Assembly: GCA_964421875.1 (NCBI GenBank)
Contig: CAYQZD010000106.1
Coordinates: 1-12,741 of the forward strand
Length of the DNA stretch: 12,741 nucleotides
Reading direction: 5' to 3'
Source: CAYQZD01 sp964421875
GTDB lineage: Bacteria > Electryoneota > Tariuqbacteria > Tariuqbacterales > Tariuqbacteraceae
Of the stretch, positions 1 to 6,876 are shown piece by piece. The notes beneath the pieces were generated by a model that saw nothing but the letters and a program-made list of their open reading frames with translations, did not search any database and was not told the DNA's origin. How positions within the stretch are numbered: position 1 is the first letter of the stretch; each line of letters opens with the position of its first letter. Made by a program: the position numbers and the translations under genes.

Positions 1-331
1 AGTCCAGTATCTCATACAAATACAAGAAGATGGATTCCTGCTTGCGCAGGAATGATATTTCTCACTCACAATTCTTTTCAAGAATTGCTATAAATATTAC
101 AATTCAATATATTCATTATTTCCATCATAATCAAGTGAATATGAATCAATGGTAGGATTCATTTCACAGTTTACCGGTTTGAAGTGGATATTTTCATACC
201 TTTGATTATTAAGAATTAAGATTCACTGCAGATTAAGCTGATTAAGCCGATTTAGTCAGGCTTAGCTTATTAATACAAAACATAATACTGTGAAGACAAG
301 CACAACTCCGGATAAGTATAGTAGTGCAGAT
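1..331. other. AT-rich gene-free stretch
   Basis: No convincing reading frame is visible on either strand. The stretch contains a small hairpin at 34-53, described separately. It also has three imperfect 9-bp tandem units at 229-255 (cNGATTAAG pattern), the last of which runs into a weak stem of TAAGCC (243-248) with GGCTTA (259-264). It lies downstream of the lipoprotein gene's terminator. Nothing here looks like a strong promoter. Confidence 0.5.
34..53. repeat. Small palindromic repeat (8-bp stem)
   Basis: ATTCCTGC (34-41) pairs perfectly with GCAGGAAT (46-53) around a TTGC loop. Its plan matches the hairpin at 5205-5223 (ATTCCGGC / GCCGGAAT): both have a GGATTCC lead-in and a GGAATGA exit. 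The two are therefore probably members of one dispersed intergenic repeat family. Because the stem is a palindrome, the strand is undefined. It has no T-run, so it is unlikely to be a simple terminator. Confidence 0.5.
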
Positions 332-403
332 GTAGGGATTTGATTTATTAAATCCTTTGTAATACAATAACTTAAAAACGGGCTTGATAAATCAAGCCCC
401 TAC
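332..403. repeat. Double-hairpin repeat with 24-bp inverted ends
   Basis: The 24-bp left arm (332-355) and the reverse complement of the right arm (380-403) share 19 of 24 positions, both beginning GTAGGG. Each arm is also a hairpin by itself: GGATTTGA with TTAAATCC (one G-T pair) on the left, and GGGCTTGA with TCAAGCCC on the right. All five differences between the arms are transitions that leave the internal stems paired. This is the form of a small non-autonomous mobile or REP-like element. No transposase is nearby, so the class is unknown. Confidence 0.6.
374..399 (-). terminator. Rho-independent terminator of the uvrC-kinase-lipoprotein unit
   Basis: Read on the minus strand, an 8-bp stem (GGGCTTGA / TCAAGCCC, loop TTTA) is followed one base later by TTTTT. 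It lies 51 bp beyond the lipoprotein stop codon, in the right orientation for the whole leftward gene cluster. The stem coincides with the right arm of the 332-403 repeat, so the terminator was probably supplied by that repeat. The T-run is short, so efficiency is uncertain. Confidence 0.6.
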
Positions 404-450
404 TTTTCCGCTCTTGAAGTATTTCAGTAACACGCCCTCTATATAGCTTT

Positions 451-1971
451 TTACGGAAACGGCAGTATCCCCATATTCAAGCTGTCGGAAGCGGCTCCCC
501 ACCCTATCGAGCCTTGCTGAAGCTGGTAATCGCAGTCAAATTCGGGATTTCCGACGAGGCATCCTTCGCCGCTGTCGTATTCCGGCAGGTTGACAATGGA
601 ATACTCGATGAACACGGAATTATCCCTGGGACCGGAAATCGAGAGGTCGTAGTAGTAAACGTTGAATAGCGTGTTGTTGTGGGATATGGTGTTCATTACG
701 TTCAAGGTTCCGGTGCAGTTATCATGGTACCAGTCTCCGAAACGCAAACCGGTCTCATTTCCTATTAGAGTGCAGTGGTCCACAATCACTTGCGGTGCGC
801 CGTAGCCCGCTTCTATACCCTGCTCGCAGTTCAGCACCAGAGTATTGATAATTTCGATGATATTGTCGTTGGAGGCTGCCACTCCCTCATTGTGGAAGCC
901 GTCGATGACGCAGCCTTCCACCCGCACTCTGGCGTTGTTATGGTCGATAGCGTCATCTTTTCCGGTAACAAAGACGCATTGTGTGAGCAGCGAAGGCTCC
1001 TCCCCTCCAATCCAGGGCGCCAGAAGGTATAAGGCATCGTTGTCATCATCCACTTCAATCCCGTCTCCGTTGGGCATATCGATAAAGTAGCAGTCTGAAA
1101 ATTCCACCCTGGTTTGGTGGAATTCGCCTCCGGTGTCGCAGCATGACACCAGGCTGTTCCTCATATTCACCTCTCCCCTCAAAATTCCCATTGCCTTGCC
1201 GGGATTGTCAATGAAATAAACGTTCTCAAGCGTCATTTCGCAATGCTCGCCATATATCACCGGCTGGCTGTAGGAATGACCGAATTGGTGGATGTTATCC
1301 CCGCCGCCGCAGGTGATGATGGTATAGTGGTAGATTCCGGACGAATTAAGATGAGCAATCTGCCCCCAGGGTTCATTCTGATTGCGGGAGGTGAATAAGA
1401 CGGGGTATTCCTTCGTCCCCCGACAGTCAATGCCGCCTTCAGCTACAATCCGGACATTTTTATCGATTTCGATGATTGTGCCGGGATTAATGATCAGCGT
1501 TTCACCGACTGGCAGTGTGACGTCATCGATGAGATATATTATTGCGGTGGAATCCCAGAGCAGGCTTTCGCCGGTCAAGGTTCCTGATAGAGCCCGCCTT
1601 GGGGAATCCACATCCACCAGGGTTTTCACTTCCGCGATTTCCTGACCAAATCCACTGGAGACAGCAATAATCGCATCTCCGGGAAAGGACAACGCAATCG
1701 AAACGCTGCCCCTACCGCGCTTTAGAGTGATTGCAGCGGGCTGCAGAAATCCCTGACCGCTTGCGAGAGGATATGACACAGTCATATCGATGCGGGGATT
1801 CCAATCGGGGAATTTAGCGATGATGGGGAGAGTTCGGTTGTATCCGATTTTCGCAGGAGATACTATTTCGAGGTCCGGCGGAGGAGACTTTTTCGAATCA
1901 CCGGGATTCTTAGCTGAACATCCCAACAAAAGCGCTGTTATTAGAAGGACAGTCACATATCGACATTTCAT
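451..1971 (-). CDS. Right-handed beta-helix lipoprotein
   Basis: This is a predicted exported lipoprotein of 506 residues. The N-terminus has a positive start, a hydrophobic core and a lipobox LLGC, with Cys18 as the lipidation site. A Pro/Ser/Lys-rich linker (about 21-33) follows. After a short beta-rich region, residues about 150-490 form a parallel beta-helix. Repeating short beta-rungs carry Asn/Cys/Gly turns, an entry segment around 163-195 (PGTIIEID, then YPVLFTS) resembles capping rungs of this fold, and a C-terminal GNPEFDCDYQLQQGS motif is typical of the final rung. Such proteins often bind or cleave polysaccharides, but no catalytic set is recognisable, so the activity is unknown. 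The frame opens further upstream at a GTG at 2040 that overlaps the kinase stop. I chose the ATG at 1971 because it places the signal peptide at the N-terminus, although its ribosome site is weak. It is co-oriented with, and probably cotranscribed with, the kinase. Confidence 0.8.
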   Translation of the reverse strand: MKCRYVTVLLITALLLGCSAKNPGDSKKSPPPDLEIVSPAKIGYNRTLPIIAKFPDWNPRIDMTVSYPLASGQGFLQPAAITLKRGRGSVSIALSFPGDAIIAVSSGFGQEIAEVKTLVDVDSPRRALSGTLTGESLLWDSTAIIYLIDDVTLPVGETLIINPGTIIEIDKNVRIVAEGGIDCRGTKEYPVLFTSRNQNEPWGQIAHLNSSGIYHYTIITCGGGDNIHQFGHSYSQPVIYGEHCEMTLENVYFIDNPGKAMGILRGEVNMRNSLVSCCDTGGEFHQTRVEFSDCYFIDMPNGDGIEVDDDNDALYLLAPWIGGEEPSLLTQCVFVTGKDDAIDHNNARVRVEGCVIDGFHNEGVAASNDNIIEIINTLVLNCEQGIEAGYGAPQVIVDHCTLIGNETGLRFGDWYHDNCTGTLNVMNTISHNNTLFNVYYYDLSISGPRDNSVFIEYSIVNLPEYDSGEGCLVGNPEFDCDYQLQQGSIGWGAASDSLNMGILPFP

Positions 1972-2036
1972 CACTATGAAACCAAACTCGTTGACGAAAA
2001 TAAAAATGTAATTAGCGTAAAAAAGAGCGGTAATTT

Positions 2037-3218
2037 TCACTCCACCGGGAGCTGAACGGTGAATTTTGTGCCGTGCTCCAGTTCGCTCTTCACAGCGATG
2101 AAGCCGTTGTGCTCTTCTACAATCTGCTTGGTGATGGCCAGTCCCAGTCCGGTCCCGGCGGTTTTTCCGTGGGAGAAGAACTCTTCGAAGATGCGCGCTT
2201 TGACATCCGGGCTCATCCCGTCCCCATCGTCTTCGAGGTAAATCAGGACAGACTTGGGCTTGGCCTCGGTGCTGATAGTGAAAGTTCCTCCGTCCCTCAT
2301 CGCATTCAGGGCGTTTTTAGCGATATTTTGCAGGGCTCGCTGGAATTTCATTTTATCCAATCTGACCGGACCTTCAAATCCATATTCTTTTACCACTCGC
2401 ATTCCGGCATGCTCAAATTCCGGGGAGATAAAATCGATGAAATCGTCCAGAAACCAGTTCAGGTCAATCTGTTCGCGTTTGAGTACAACCTCTCCTTTGG
2501 CAAAGGTCAGCAGTTCCTGCGCCATCAATGAAAGCCGCTCCACTTCGTGGATGATAACATCGGCGTATTTGGTGATTTTCTCATCCTCCTCAACCTGGGT
2601 TTGGATGAGCTGCGCGTAACCTCTGATGGAGGACATAGGATTCTTTATGTCGTGGAGGATGGAGGAAGAAAGCCTGCCAACCATTGAGAGGCGTTCTTTA
2701 CGGAGTAGTTCATTCTGGGTTTCCTGGAGCTGTTTATAGGCTTTTTCGAGCTGTGAATTTTTAGCGCGGAGGGTTTGAATGAGATTCCAATCTGAACGAC
2801 GGAGCCGTTCGGCGATGGAACGCGATATCAGCAGGTTTATATGGGGGAATGCGTTAATCAGGTTGAAAAACTCGGTTTTATCCACGGTGAGCACTTCACT
2901 GTCCTGTGCGGCGACCACGCCTGCGCTGCGGGGCCGCTCCTCCAGCAGGGACATTTCTCCGAAAAAGTCTCCAGGTTTATCTATGACATTCAGGACTTCC
3001 TGGTTGTTCCCTTCCACCCTTTTCACTACATATGCTGAGCCGGAGAAGAGGAGGAAGAAAGCGGCGCCGGGGTCGCCTTCGGATATGATGAATTCCCCGT
3101 TTCCGAAGTATCGGAGTTCCATCACCTCCATTATTCTCTCCATATCTTCTGCGGAAACGTTTTTAAAAAATGAGAGCTGACTGATTTGTTCCTTTTTAGG
3201 AAGAGGCAGTTTATTCAT
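2037..3218 (-). CDS. Soluble sensor histidine kinase with N-terminal cNMP-binding domain
   Basis: The 393-residue protein has no membrane segment. Residues about 15-135 form a cyclic-nucleotide-binding (CAP_ED) domain with the phosphate-cassette-like segment FFGEMSLLEERPRSAG (85-100). A probable coiled coil follows (about 146-178). The HisKA H-box SSSILHDIKNP has the phospho-accepting His189. The HATPase part has an N-box (NIAKNALNAM, 298-307), the G1 motif DDGDGMS (330-336) and the G2 motif GTGLGLAI (355-362). It should autophosphorylate in the cytoplasm in response to a ligand of the first domain, and then pass phosphate to a response regulator. No receiver domain is fused and none is encoded in the window. 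The start has a GGAG ribosome site (3226-3229) 7 nt upstream. It begins 18 bp after uvrC. The ligand is unknown: the domain also occurs in degenerate, non-binding forms. Confidence 0.9.
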   Translation of the reverse strand: MNKLPLPKKEQISQLSFFKNVSAEDMERIMEVMELRYFGNGEFIISEGDPGAAFFLLFSGSAYVVKRVEGNNQEVLNVIDKPGDFFGEMSLLEERPRSAGVVAAQDSEVLTVDKTEFFNLINAFPHINLLISRSIAERLRRSDWNLIQTLRAKNSQLEKAYKQLQETQNELLRKERLSMVGRLSSSILHDIKNPMSSIRGYAQLIQTQVEEDEKITKYADVIIHEVERLSLMAQELLTFAKGEVVLKREQIDLNWFLDDFIDFISPEFEHAGMRVVKEYGFEGPVRLDKMKFQRALQNIAKNALNAMRDGGTFTISTEAKPKSVLIYLEDDGDGMSPDVKARIFEEFFSHGKTAGTGLGLAITKQIVEEHNGFIAVKSELEHGTKFTVQLPVE

Positions 3219-3236
3219 AGGGGGTCTCCGGGGTTA

Positions 3237-5081
3237 TCATACTTTGTTCAGTTTTGAGAAATAGTTGTGAATCGATTCGGCGGTTTTAGGGTCGATACCT
3301 TCCACTTCGGCGATTTCCTCCGCAGCGGCGGCGGCGATGCGTTTGACCGAACCGAAGCGCCGTATCAGCCGGCGCTTTCTCACCTCCCCCACTCCCGTAA
3401 TATTGTCCAGTGCGGAAACGATTCCTCCCCGGGAGCGGCGGTTTCTGTGATGGGTTACAGCAAAGCGGTGCGCTTCATCGCGGATGCGCTGGAGCAGTTT
3501 CAGCGCGGAGGAGGTTTTGGGTATATTGACCGGCTCCGACGCTCCCGGTTTGAATACATCTTCCAGTCGTTTAGCCAGCCCGATGACAGGCTGGTCTGTG
3601 ATTTGCAGTTCTTCCAGGCTCTTCAGGGCGGCGGAAAGCTGTCCTTTTCCTCCGTCCACCAGAATCAGGTCGGGCAACTCCTTCTCCTCATCGATGAGGC
3701 GGGAGTACCTCCGTTTCACCGCTTCCGCCATCATTGCGAAATCGTCGATACCCTTCACGCTCTTAATATTAAACCGCCGATATTCGGATTTTAGCGGCTT
3801 CCCGTCTTTGAACACCACCAGGGAAGCCACAGGGTAAGCTCCGGAAATATTGGAGATATCGAAAGCCTCGATGAATCGAGGCGGGCTCTCCAGTCGCAGG
3901 AACTCACCCAGAGAATCTACTGAATGGGGAATTCGGCTGCGGCTTTCGGTTTCCCGTCGTTTTTCACCCAACAGTAGTTCAGCGTTGGTTATTGCCAGGT
4001 TCACCAGTTTCAGTTTGCGTCCCCTGCGGGGGCTGGCGATGGACACCGCCCTGCCGCGCTTTTCCCGCAGCCAATGGGTCAAGAGTTCCGCTTCTTCAGG
4101 CTGAACCTGAGAGTAGAGTTCTCTGGGAACGAAATGGCTTTCGCAATAGTACTGCTTGATGAAAGCGCCTAAGATTTCCTCCGGGATTCCGGAAATTTCG
4201 CTTTTAAGGAAGAAGTGTTCTCTGCCCCGGACGCGCCCTTCCCGGACTTTTAACAGCGCAACGCAGGCGTCATTGTCTTCTCTCGCCAATCCGAACACAT
4301 CTCGGTCGAGCCTGTCGGGAAAGACGATAGTCTGGCGGGCGGCGAAATCTTCGGCGACTTTCAGTCGGTCTCGGAGAAGCGCGGCTTCTTCATATTGGAG
4401 TTCATCAGCGGCGGTTTTCATTTCACTGCGCAGCTCCTTAATGACACCGGACACTTCCCCTTTGACCATAGCGACCAGTTTGCGGACATTTCGGTTGTAT
4501 AATTCTCGGTCAACCAGACCGACGCAGGGTCCGCCGCAGATTTTAATATGATAATCGAGGCAAAGCTGGTGTTTTTGTCCCGCAATGCCCGCCTCGGTGA
4601 TATTCAGCTTGCAGTTGCGGATATGGAAAACCTCTTTAAAACTTTTTATAAGCCTGCGGACCTGCTTGACTTCGGTGAAGGGTCCGTAGTAGGCGCTCCC
4701 GTCCTGCACGACTTTACGGGTGAGGAATACCTGCGGATAGGGTTCGTTAGTAACTCGGAGGAAGGGGAAAAATTTATCGTCTCTGAAGAAGACGTTGAAT
4801 CGGGGCCGGTATCGTTTTATCAGATTGGCTTCGAGTATGAGGGCTTCGACTTCGGAGTCGGTTACGATGATTTCCAGGTCTCTGATGGCGGCAAGCAGCG
4901 CTTCGTAATGGAGCCTGCCGTCGGAACCGCCGGTGAAGTAGGATTTAACGCGGTGGCGCAGCGCCTTGGCTTTACCGACATAGATTATCTTCCCCTTTTC
5001 GTTCTTAAAGAGGTAAACACCCGGTGACAGGGGCAGGTTTCGCAGTTTATTCCGGAGGTTTTGGCTCAATTCATCCTGCAT
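3237..5081 (-). CDS. uvrC: Excinuclease ABC subunit C
   Basis: UvrC makes the two incisions around bulky DNA lesions after UvrA/UvrB damage recognition in nucleotide excision repair. The 614-residue length is normal. The N-terminal GIY-YIG nuclease (about 17-95) shows GVYLF, IIYVGKA and the likely metal-binding Glu84 in LEANLIK. Four cysteines at 157, 174, 182 and 186 fit the site now associated with an Fe-S cluster in UvrC. A UVR motif that contacts UvrB lies around 218-247. The C-terminal RNase H-like nuclease has Asp408 (FDISNISG), Asp476 (LVDGGKGQL) and His538 (RDEAHRFA). Helix-hairpin-helix DNA-binding repeats occupy about 557-610. All catalytic residues that I can check are present. The ATG at 5081 is the first in frame; upstream GGTGA is 12 nt away, so the ribosome site is mediocre. 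It heads a leftward cluster with the kinase and the lipoprotein. uvrA and uvrB are not in the window. Confidence 0.97.
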   Translation of the reverse strand: MQDELSQNLRNKLRNLPLSPGVYLFKNEKGKIIYVGKAKALRHRVKSYFTGGSDGRLHYEALLAAIRDLEIIVTDSEVEALILEANLIKRYRPRFNVFFRDDKFFPFLRVTNEPYPQVFLTRKVVQDGSAYYGPFTEVKQVRRLIKSFKEVFHIRNCKLNITEAGIAGQKHQLCLDYHIKICGGPCVGLVDRELYNRNVRKLVAMVKGEVSGVIKELRSEMKTAADELQYEEAALLRDRLKVAEDFAARQTIVFPDRLDRDVFGLAREDNDACVALLKVREGRVRGREHFFLKSEISGIPEEILGAFIKQYYCESHFVPRELYSQVQPEEAELLTHWLREKRGRAVSIASPRRGRKLKLVNLAITNAELLLGEKRRETESRSRIPHSVDSLGEFLRLESPPRFIEAFDISNISGAYPVASLVVFKDGKPLKSEYRRFNIKSVKGIDDFAMMAEAVKRRYSRLIDEEKELPDLILVDGGKGQLSAALKSLEELQITDQPVIGLAKRLEDVFKPGASEPVNIPKTSSALKLLQRIRDEAHRFAVTHHRNRRSRGGIVSALDNITGVGEVRKRRLIRRFGSVKRIAAAAAEEIAEVEGIDPKTAESIHNYFSKLNKV

Positions 5082-5119
5082 TATTAGATTTCTTCACCAC
5101 GAGTTCTATATAACAGAAA

Positions 5120-5279
5120 ACCTCCCTTAATGATACTTTATCGATTTGAAGCGCAGGCGTCATTCTGGCTGCGAAGCAAGCCAGAATCCCTCTTCTACAG
5201 AAGGATTCCGGCTGCGCCGGAATGACGATTTCGTTTATGACTTCAGATAACTATATTTTTACCTCCCTTATTATGATAC
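5120..5279. repeat. Near-identical 17/19-bp direct repeat bracketing the double hairpin
   Basis: The sequence at 5120-5136 (ACCTCCCTTA then ATGATAC) recurs at 5261-5279 with only two T bases added in the middle. On the minus strand both read GTATCAT, then TAAGGGAGGT, followed by an AT-rich stretch containing TATAG. They flank the 5158-5227 repeat. Possible readings are a duplicated uvrC leader segment or a repeated protein-binding site. The purine-rich core resembles a ribosome site, but no in-frame start follows closely. Confidence 0.5.
5158..5227. repeat. Double-hairpin palindromic repeat, 70 bp
   Basis: The outer ends CGTCATTC and GAATGACG are perfectly inverted. Inside are two perfect hairpins: ATTCTGGCT / AGCCAGAAT (5162-5170 and 5179-5187, 8-nt loop) and ATTCCGGC / GCCGGAAT (5205-5212 and 5216-5223, 3-nt loop), separated by a short spacer. 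The arms are diverged copies of one palindrome in opposite orientations, as in REP/BIME or MITE-like elements. The single hairpin at 34-53 is related. It has no coding capacity. Confidence 0.6.
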
Positions 5280-5365
5280 CTTCGACAGTGTGAAAAGTTG
5301 CATTGAGGATATCTTAGCGTGGCGCAGGGTTTCTGCAATCTGCCGACAATACCTAATTTCGTATC

Positions 5366-5460
5366 ATGTTATTCTGAATCTGCCGTACGGCGGACGAAGA
5401 ATCTGTTGTTTATAAATGATTTACTAAAATGCAGATGCTTCGCTTCGCTCAGCATGACAT
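5366..5460. repeat. Diverged inverted-repeat element
   Basis: The left end (ATGTTATTCTGA, 5366-5377) and the reverse complement of the right end (ATGTCATGCTGA, from 5460) match at 10 of 12 positions. The similarity continues inwards into a GAAG..ATCTG block on both sides. The left arm carries an insertion around the perfect 10-bp palindrome GCCGTACGGC (5382-5391). The CTTCGCTTCGCTCAG core resembles widely dispersed bacterial intergenic repeats. It is probably an old non-autonomous element. The apparent plus-strand frame across it is not a gene. Confidence 0.5.
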
Positions 5461-5494
5461 CTTGTCGGACAGACTGTCGGCGCTCTACGCTATG

Positions 5495-5551
5495 TAATTA
5501 ATACACAATTACTTGCAACAGGGTGAAGAGACCCTGTTGCACTATTAATTA
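5495..5551 (-). terminator. Strong stem-loop downstream of the PLP enzyme gene
   Basis: A perfect 11-bp stem, TGCAACAGGGT (5514-5524) with ACCCTGTTGCA (5531-5541), encloses a 6-nt loop. An outer perfect inverted pair, TAATTAATA (5495-5503) and TATTAATTA (5543-5551), surrounds it asymmetrically. It lies 37 bp past the PLP gene's stop, where a terminator is expected. There is no clean T-run on either side, only AT-rich sequence. It may therefore be an RNA 3'-end stabiliser or another dispersed palindrome instead. Confidence 0.4.
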
Positions 5552-5578
5552 ACGATTATTCAGGACTTTTGGTCTTGT

Positions 5579-6772
5579 CTATATTTTCCTCAGCGCCTGG
5601 TTGAGGTCTTCCATCAGGTCGTTTACATCCTCGATACCGACCGAAATCCTGATGGTGTTCTTGCCGATACCCGCCGCCTTCAGCTCTTCATCGCTGTAGG
5701 AGCTGGAGATGGTGGAAGCAGGGTGGCATATCAGAGTGTCACAGTCCCCCAGGGAGACGGCTTGAGTGCATAGTTTGCAGGCGTCCATCATCTTCATCGC
5801 CTCCTTCATTCCACCTCTAACGTTGAAGCATATCATAGCGCCGAACTTTTTCATCTGCTTCTTTGCCAGTTCATGCTGAGGATGGGTGGTTAAGCCGGGA
5901 TATGAGACCCAGGTCACCTTGGGATGGAATGAGAGATACTGCGCCAGGCGCATAGCGTTTTCGCAGTGGCGGTCCATCCGCACCGGCAGGGTTTTCAATC
6001 CTCGCAGCAGCAGCCAGGCGTTGAAGGGTGAAAGCACGCCCCCAGTATCCACCAAGCTTTCGGTGCGCACGTATTCCATAAAGTCCTTGGAGCCTACGGT
6101 AATCCCCGCCACGCAGTCTCCATGCCCGCCGATATACTTGGTGGCGCTGTGCAGAACCACATCCGCGCCGAACTTCAAAGGCTGCTGGAGGTAGGGAGTG
6201 GCAAAAGTGTTATCCACTACCAGTTGAATGTTGTGCCGGTGGGCAACTTCCGCACAGGCTTCGATGTCTATAATCGATATTGTGGGATTGGCGGGAGTTT
6301 CGACGAAAAAATAGCGGGTTTTATCGTCGATAGCTTCCTCGAGCTGGTTCAGTTTGGTGGCGTCCACCTGGCGCGCTTCGATTCCCAGGCGGGGCAGGAC
6401 TTTCTTATGCAGAGCCAGGGTGCCGCCGTAAATAGTGTTGGAGGAGACGAAGTTGTCCCCTGCGCTGCAGTAAGAGATGCAGATATTGAAGCAGGCGGAC
6501 AGGCCGGAGCCGTATGACAGCGCCGCTTCGCCGCCCTCGAGGAAAGCCATCTCTTTATTGAGTCCGTCGATGGTAGGATTGCTGATACGGCTGTAAATGT
6601 AGCCTTCGGCTTTCTTGGCGAAGAGGTCTGCGCCATGCTTGGAATTCTTAAAAGCGAAGGTCGAACTCTGATAGATAGGGGACGAAACCGCGCCGGTCAG
6701 CGGATCTACACCGCCGCTGCCGTGCACTGCCAGCGAGGCGAAGCCCCAGTCTTTATCAACATGATGAACCAT
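5579..6772 (-). CDS. Cys/Met-metabolism PLP-dependent enzyme (gamma-lyase / sulfhydrylase-like)
   Basis: This is a 397-residue fold-type I PLP enzyme of the trans-sulfuration family, normal in length. PLP-site residues visible are the YSR pair (Tyr60, Arg62), the phosphate loop YGSGLSA (88-94), Tyr115, Asp187 in VVDNTF, the Schiff-base Lys212 in SATKYIGGHGD, and the substrate-carboxylate Arg375. The overall sequence is closest to methionine gamma-lyase from memory (TGGVLSP, QAVSLGD, CHPAS blocks). However, the cysteine near Tyr115 that marks that enzyme (Cys116 in Pseudomonas) is Gly117, and its Lys240 is Val241. O-acetylhomoserine sulfhydrylase or cystathionine gamma-synthase/lyase are thus real alternatives, and I assign only the family. 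The ATG has an AGGTG ribosome site (6781-6785) 8 nt upstream. The gene follows the protease gene by 104 bp containing a heptamer repeat, and a stem-loop closes it. Confidence 0.9.
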   Translation of the reverse strand: MVHHVDKDWGFASLAVHGSGGVDPLTGAVSSPIYQSSTFAFKNSKHGADLFAKKAEGYIYSRISNPTIDGLNKEMAFLEGGEAALSYGSGLSACFNICISYCSAGDNFVSSNTIYGGTLALHKKVLPRLGIEARQVDATKLNQLEEAIDDKTRYFFVETPANPTISIIDIEACAEVAHRHNIQLVVDNTFATPYLQQPLKFGADVVLHSATKYIGGHGDCVAGITVGSKDFMEYVRTESLVDTGGVLSPFNAWLLLRGLKTLPVRMDRHCENAMRLAQYLSFHPKVTWVSYPGLTTHPQHELAKKQMKKFGAMICFNVRGGMKEAMKMMDACKLCTQAVSLGDCDTLICHPASTISSSYSDEELKAAGIGKNTIRISVGIEDVNDLMEDLNQALRKI

Positions 6773-6822
6773 AATTATATCACCTGTGTTTATATTAGAA
6801 TGATTATTTCCGAGAACAGAAG

Positions 6823-6871
6823 ACTGAGAACTGAAAACTGAAAACTGAGAACTGAGAACTGAGAACTGAGA
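6823..6871. repeat. Heptamer tandem repeat, seven copies
   Basis: There are seven contiguous 7-bp units with no spacers. Units 1 and 4-7 are ACTGAGA, and units 2 and 3 are ACTGAAA. The array starts six bases past the protease stop codon and ends about 50 bp before the PLP enzyme's start. Each unit differs only at one G/A position, so it grew by slippage or unit duplication. Heptamer arrays of this kind occur between genes in several bacterial groups, and their role is unclear. Copy number is likely to vary between strains. Confidence 0.9.
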
Positions 6872-6876
6872 ACCAG

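Noticed and set aside
229..264. Iteron-type origin from the 9-bp repeats
   Set aside because: There are only three imperfect units, with no replication gene nearby and no DnaA-box series. Chance AT-rich repetition is more likely.
1972..2040. 23-residue N-terminal extension of the lipoprotein from a GTG overlapping the kinase stop
   Set aside because: It would bury the signal peptide behind an extra hydrophobic stretch, and no correctly spaced ribosome site precedes the GTG. The ATG at 1971 gives a standard lipoprotein signal. Translational coupling by the overlap remains possible.
2073..2531. 152-codon plus-strand frame opposite the kinase ATPase domain
   Set aside because: The minus strand carries intact N, G1 and G2 kinase motifs here, so the opposite frame is incidental.
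4548..5027. 159-codon plus-strand frame opposite uvrC
   Set aside because: It is fully antisense to the well-supported GIY-YIG region of uvrC, resembles no family I know, and is a shadow frame.
5319..5501. Plus-strand 60-codon open frame in the uvrC/PLP spacer
   Set aside because: It runs straight through the 5366-5460 inverted-repeat element, has a Cys/Ser/Arg-rich composition like other repeat translations, and lacks a ribosome site. It is an artefact of repeat sequence.
6823..6871. CRISPR-like array
   Set aside because: The units are 7 bp and contiguous without spacers, so this is a simple tandem repeat.
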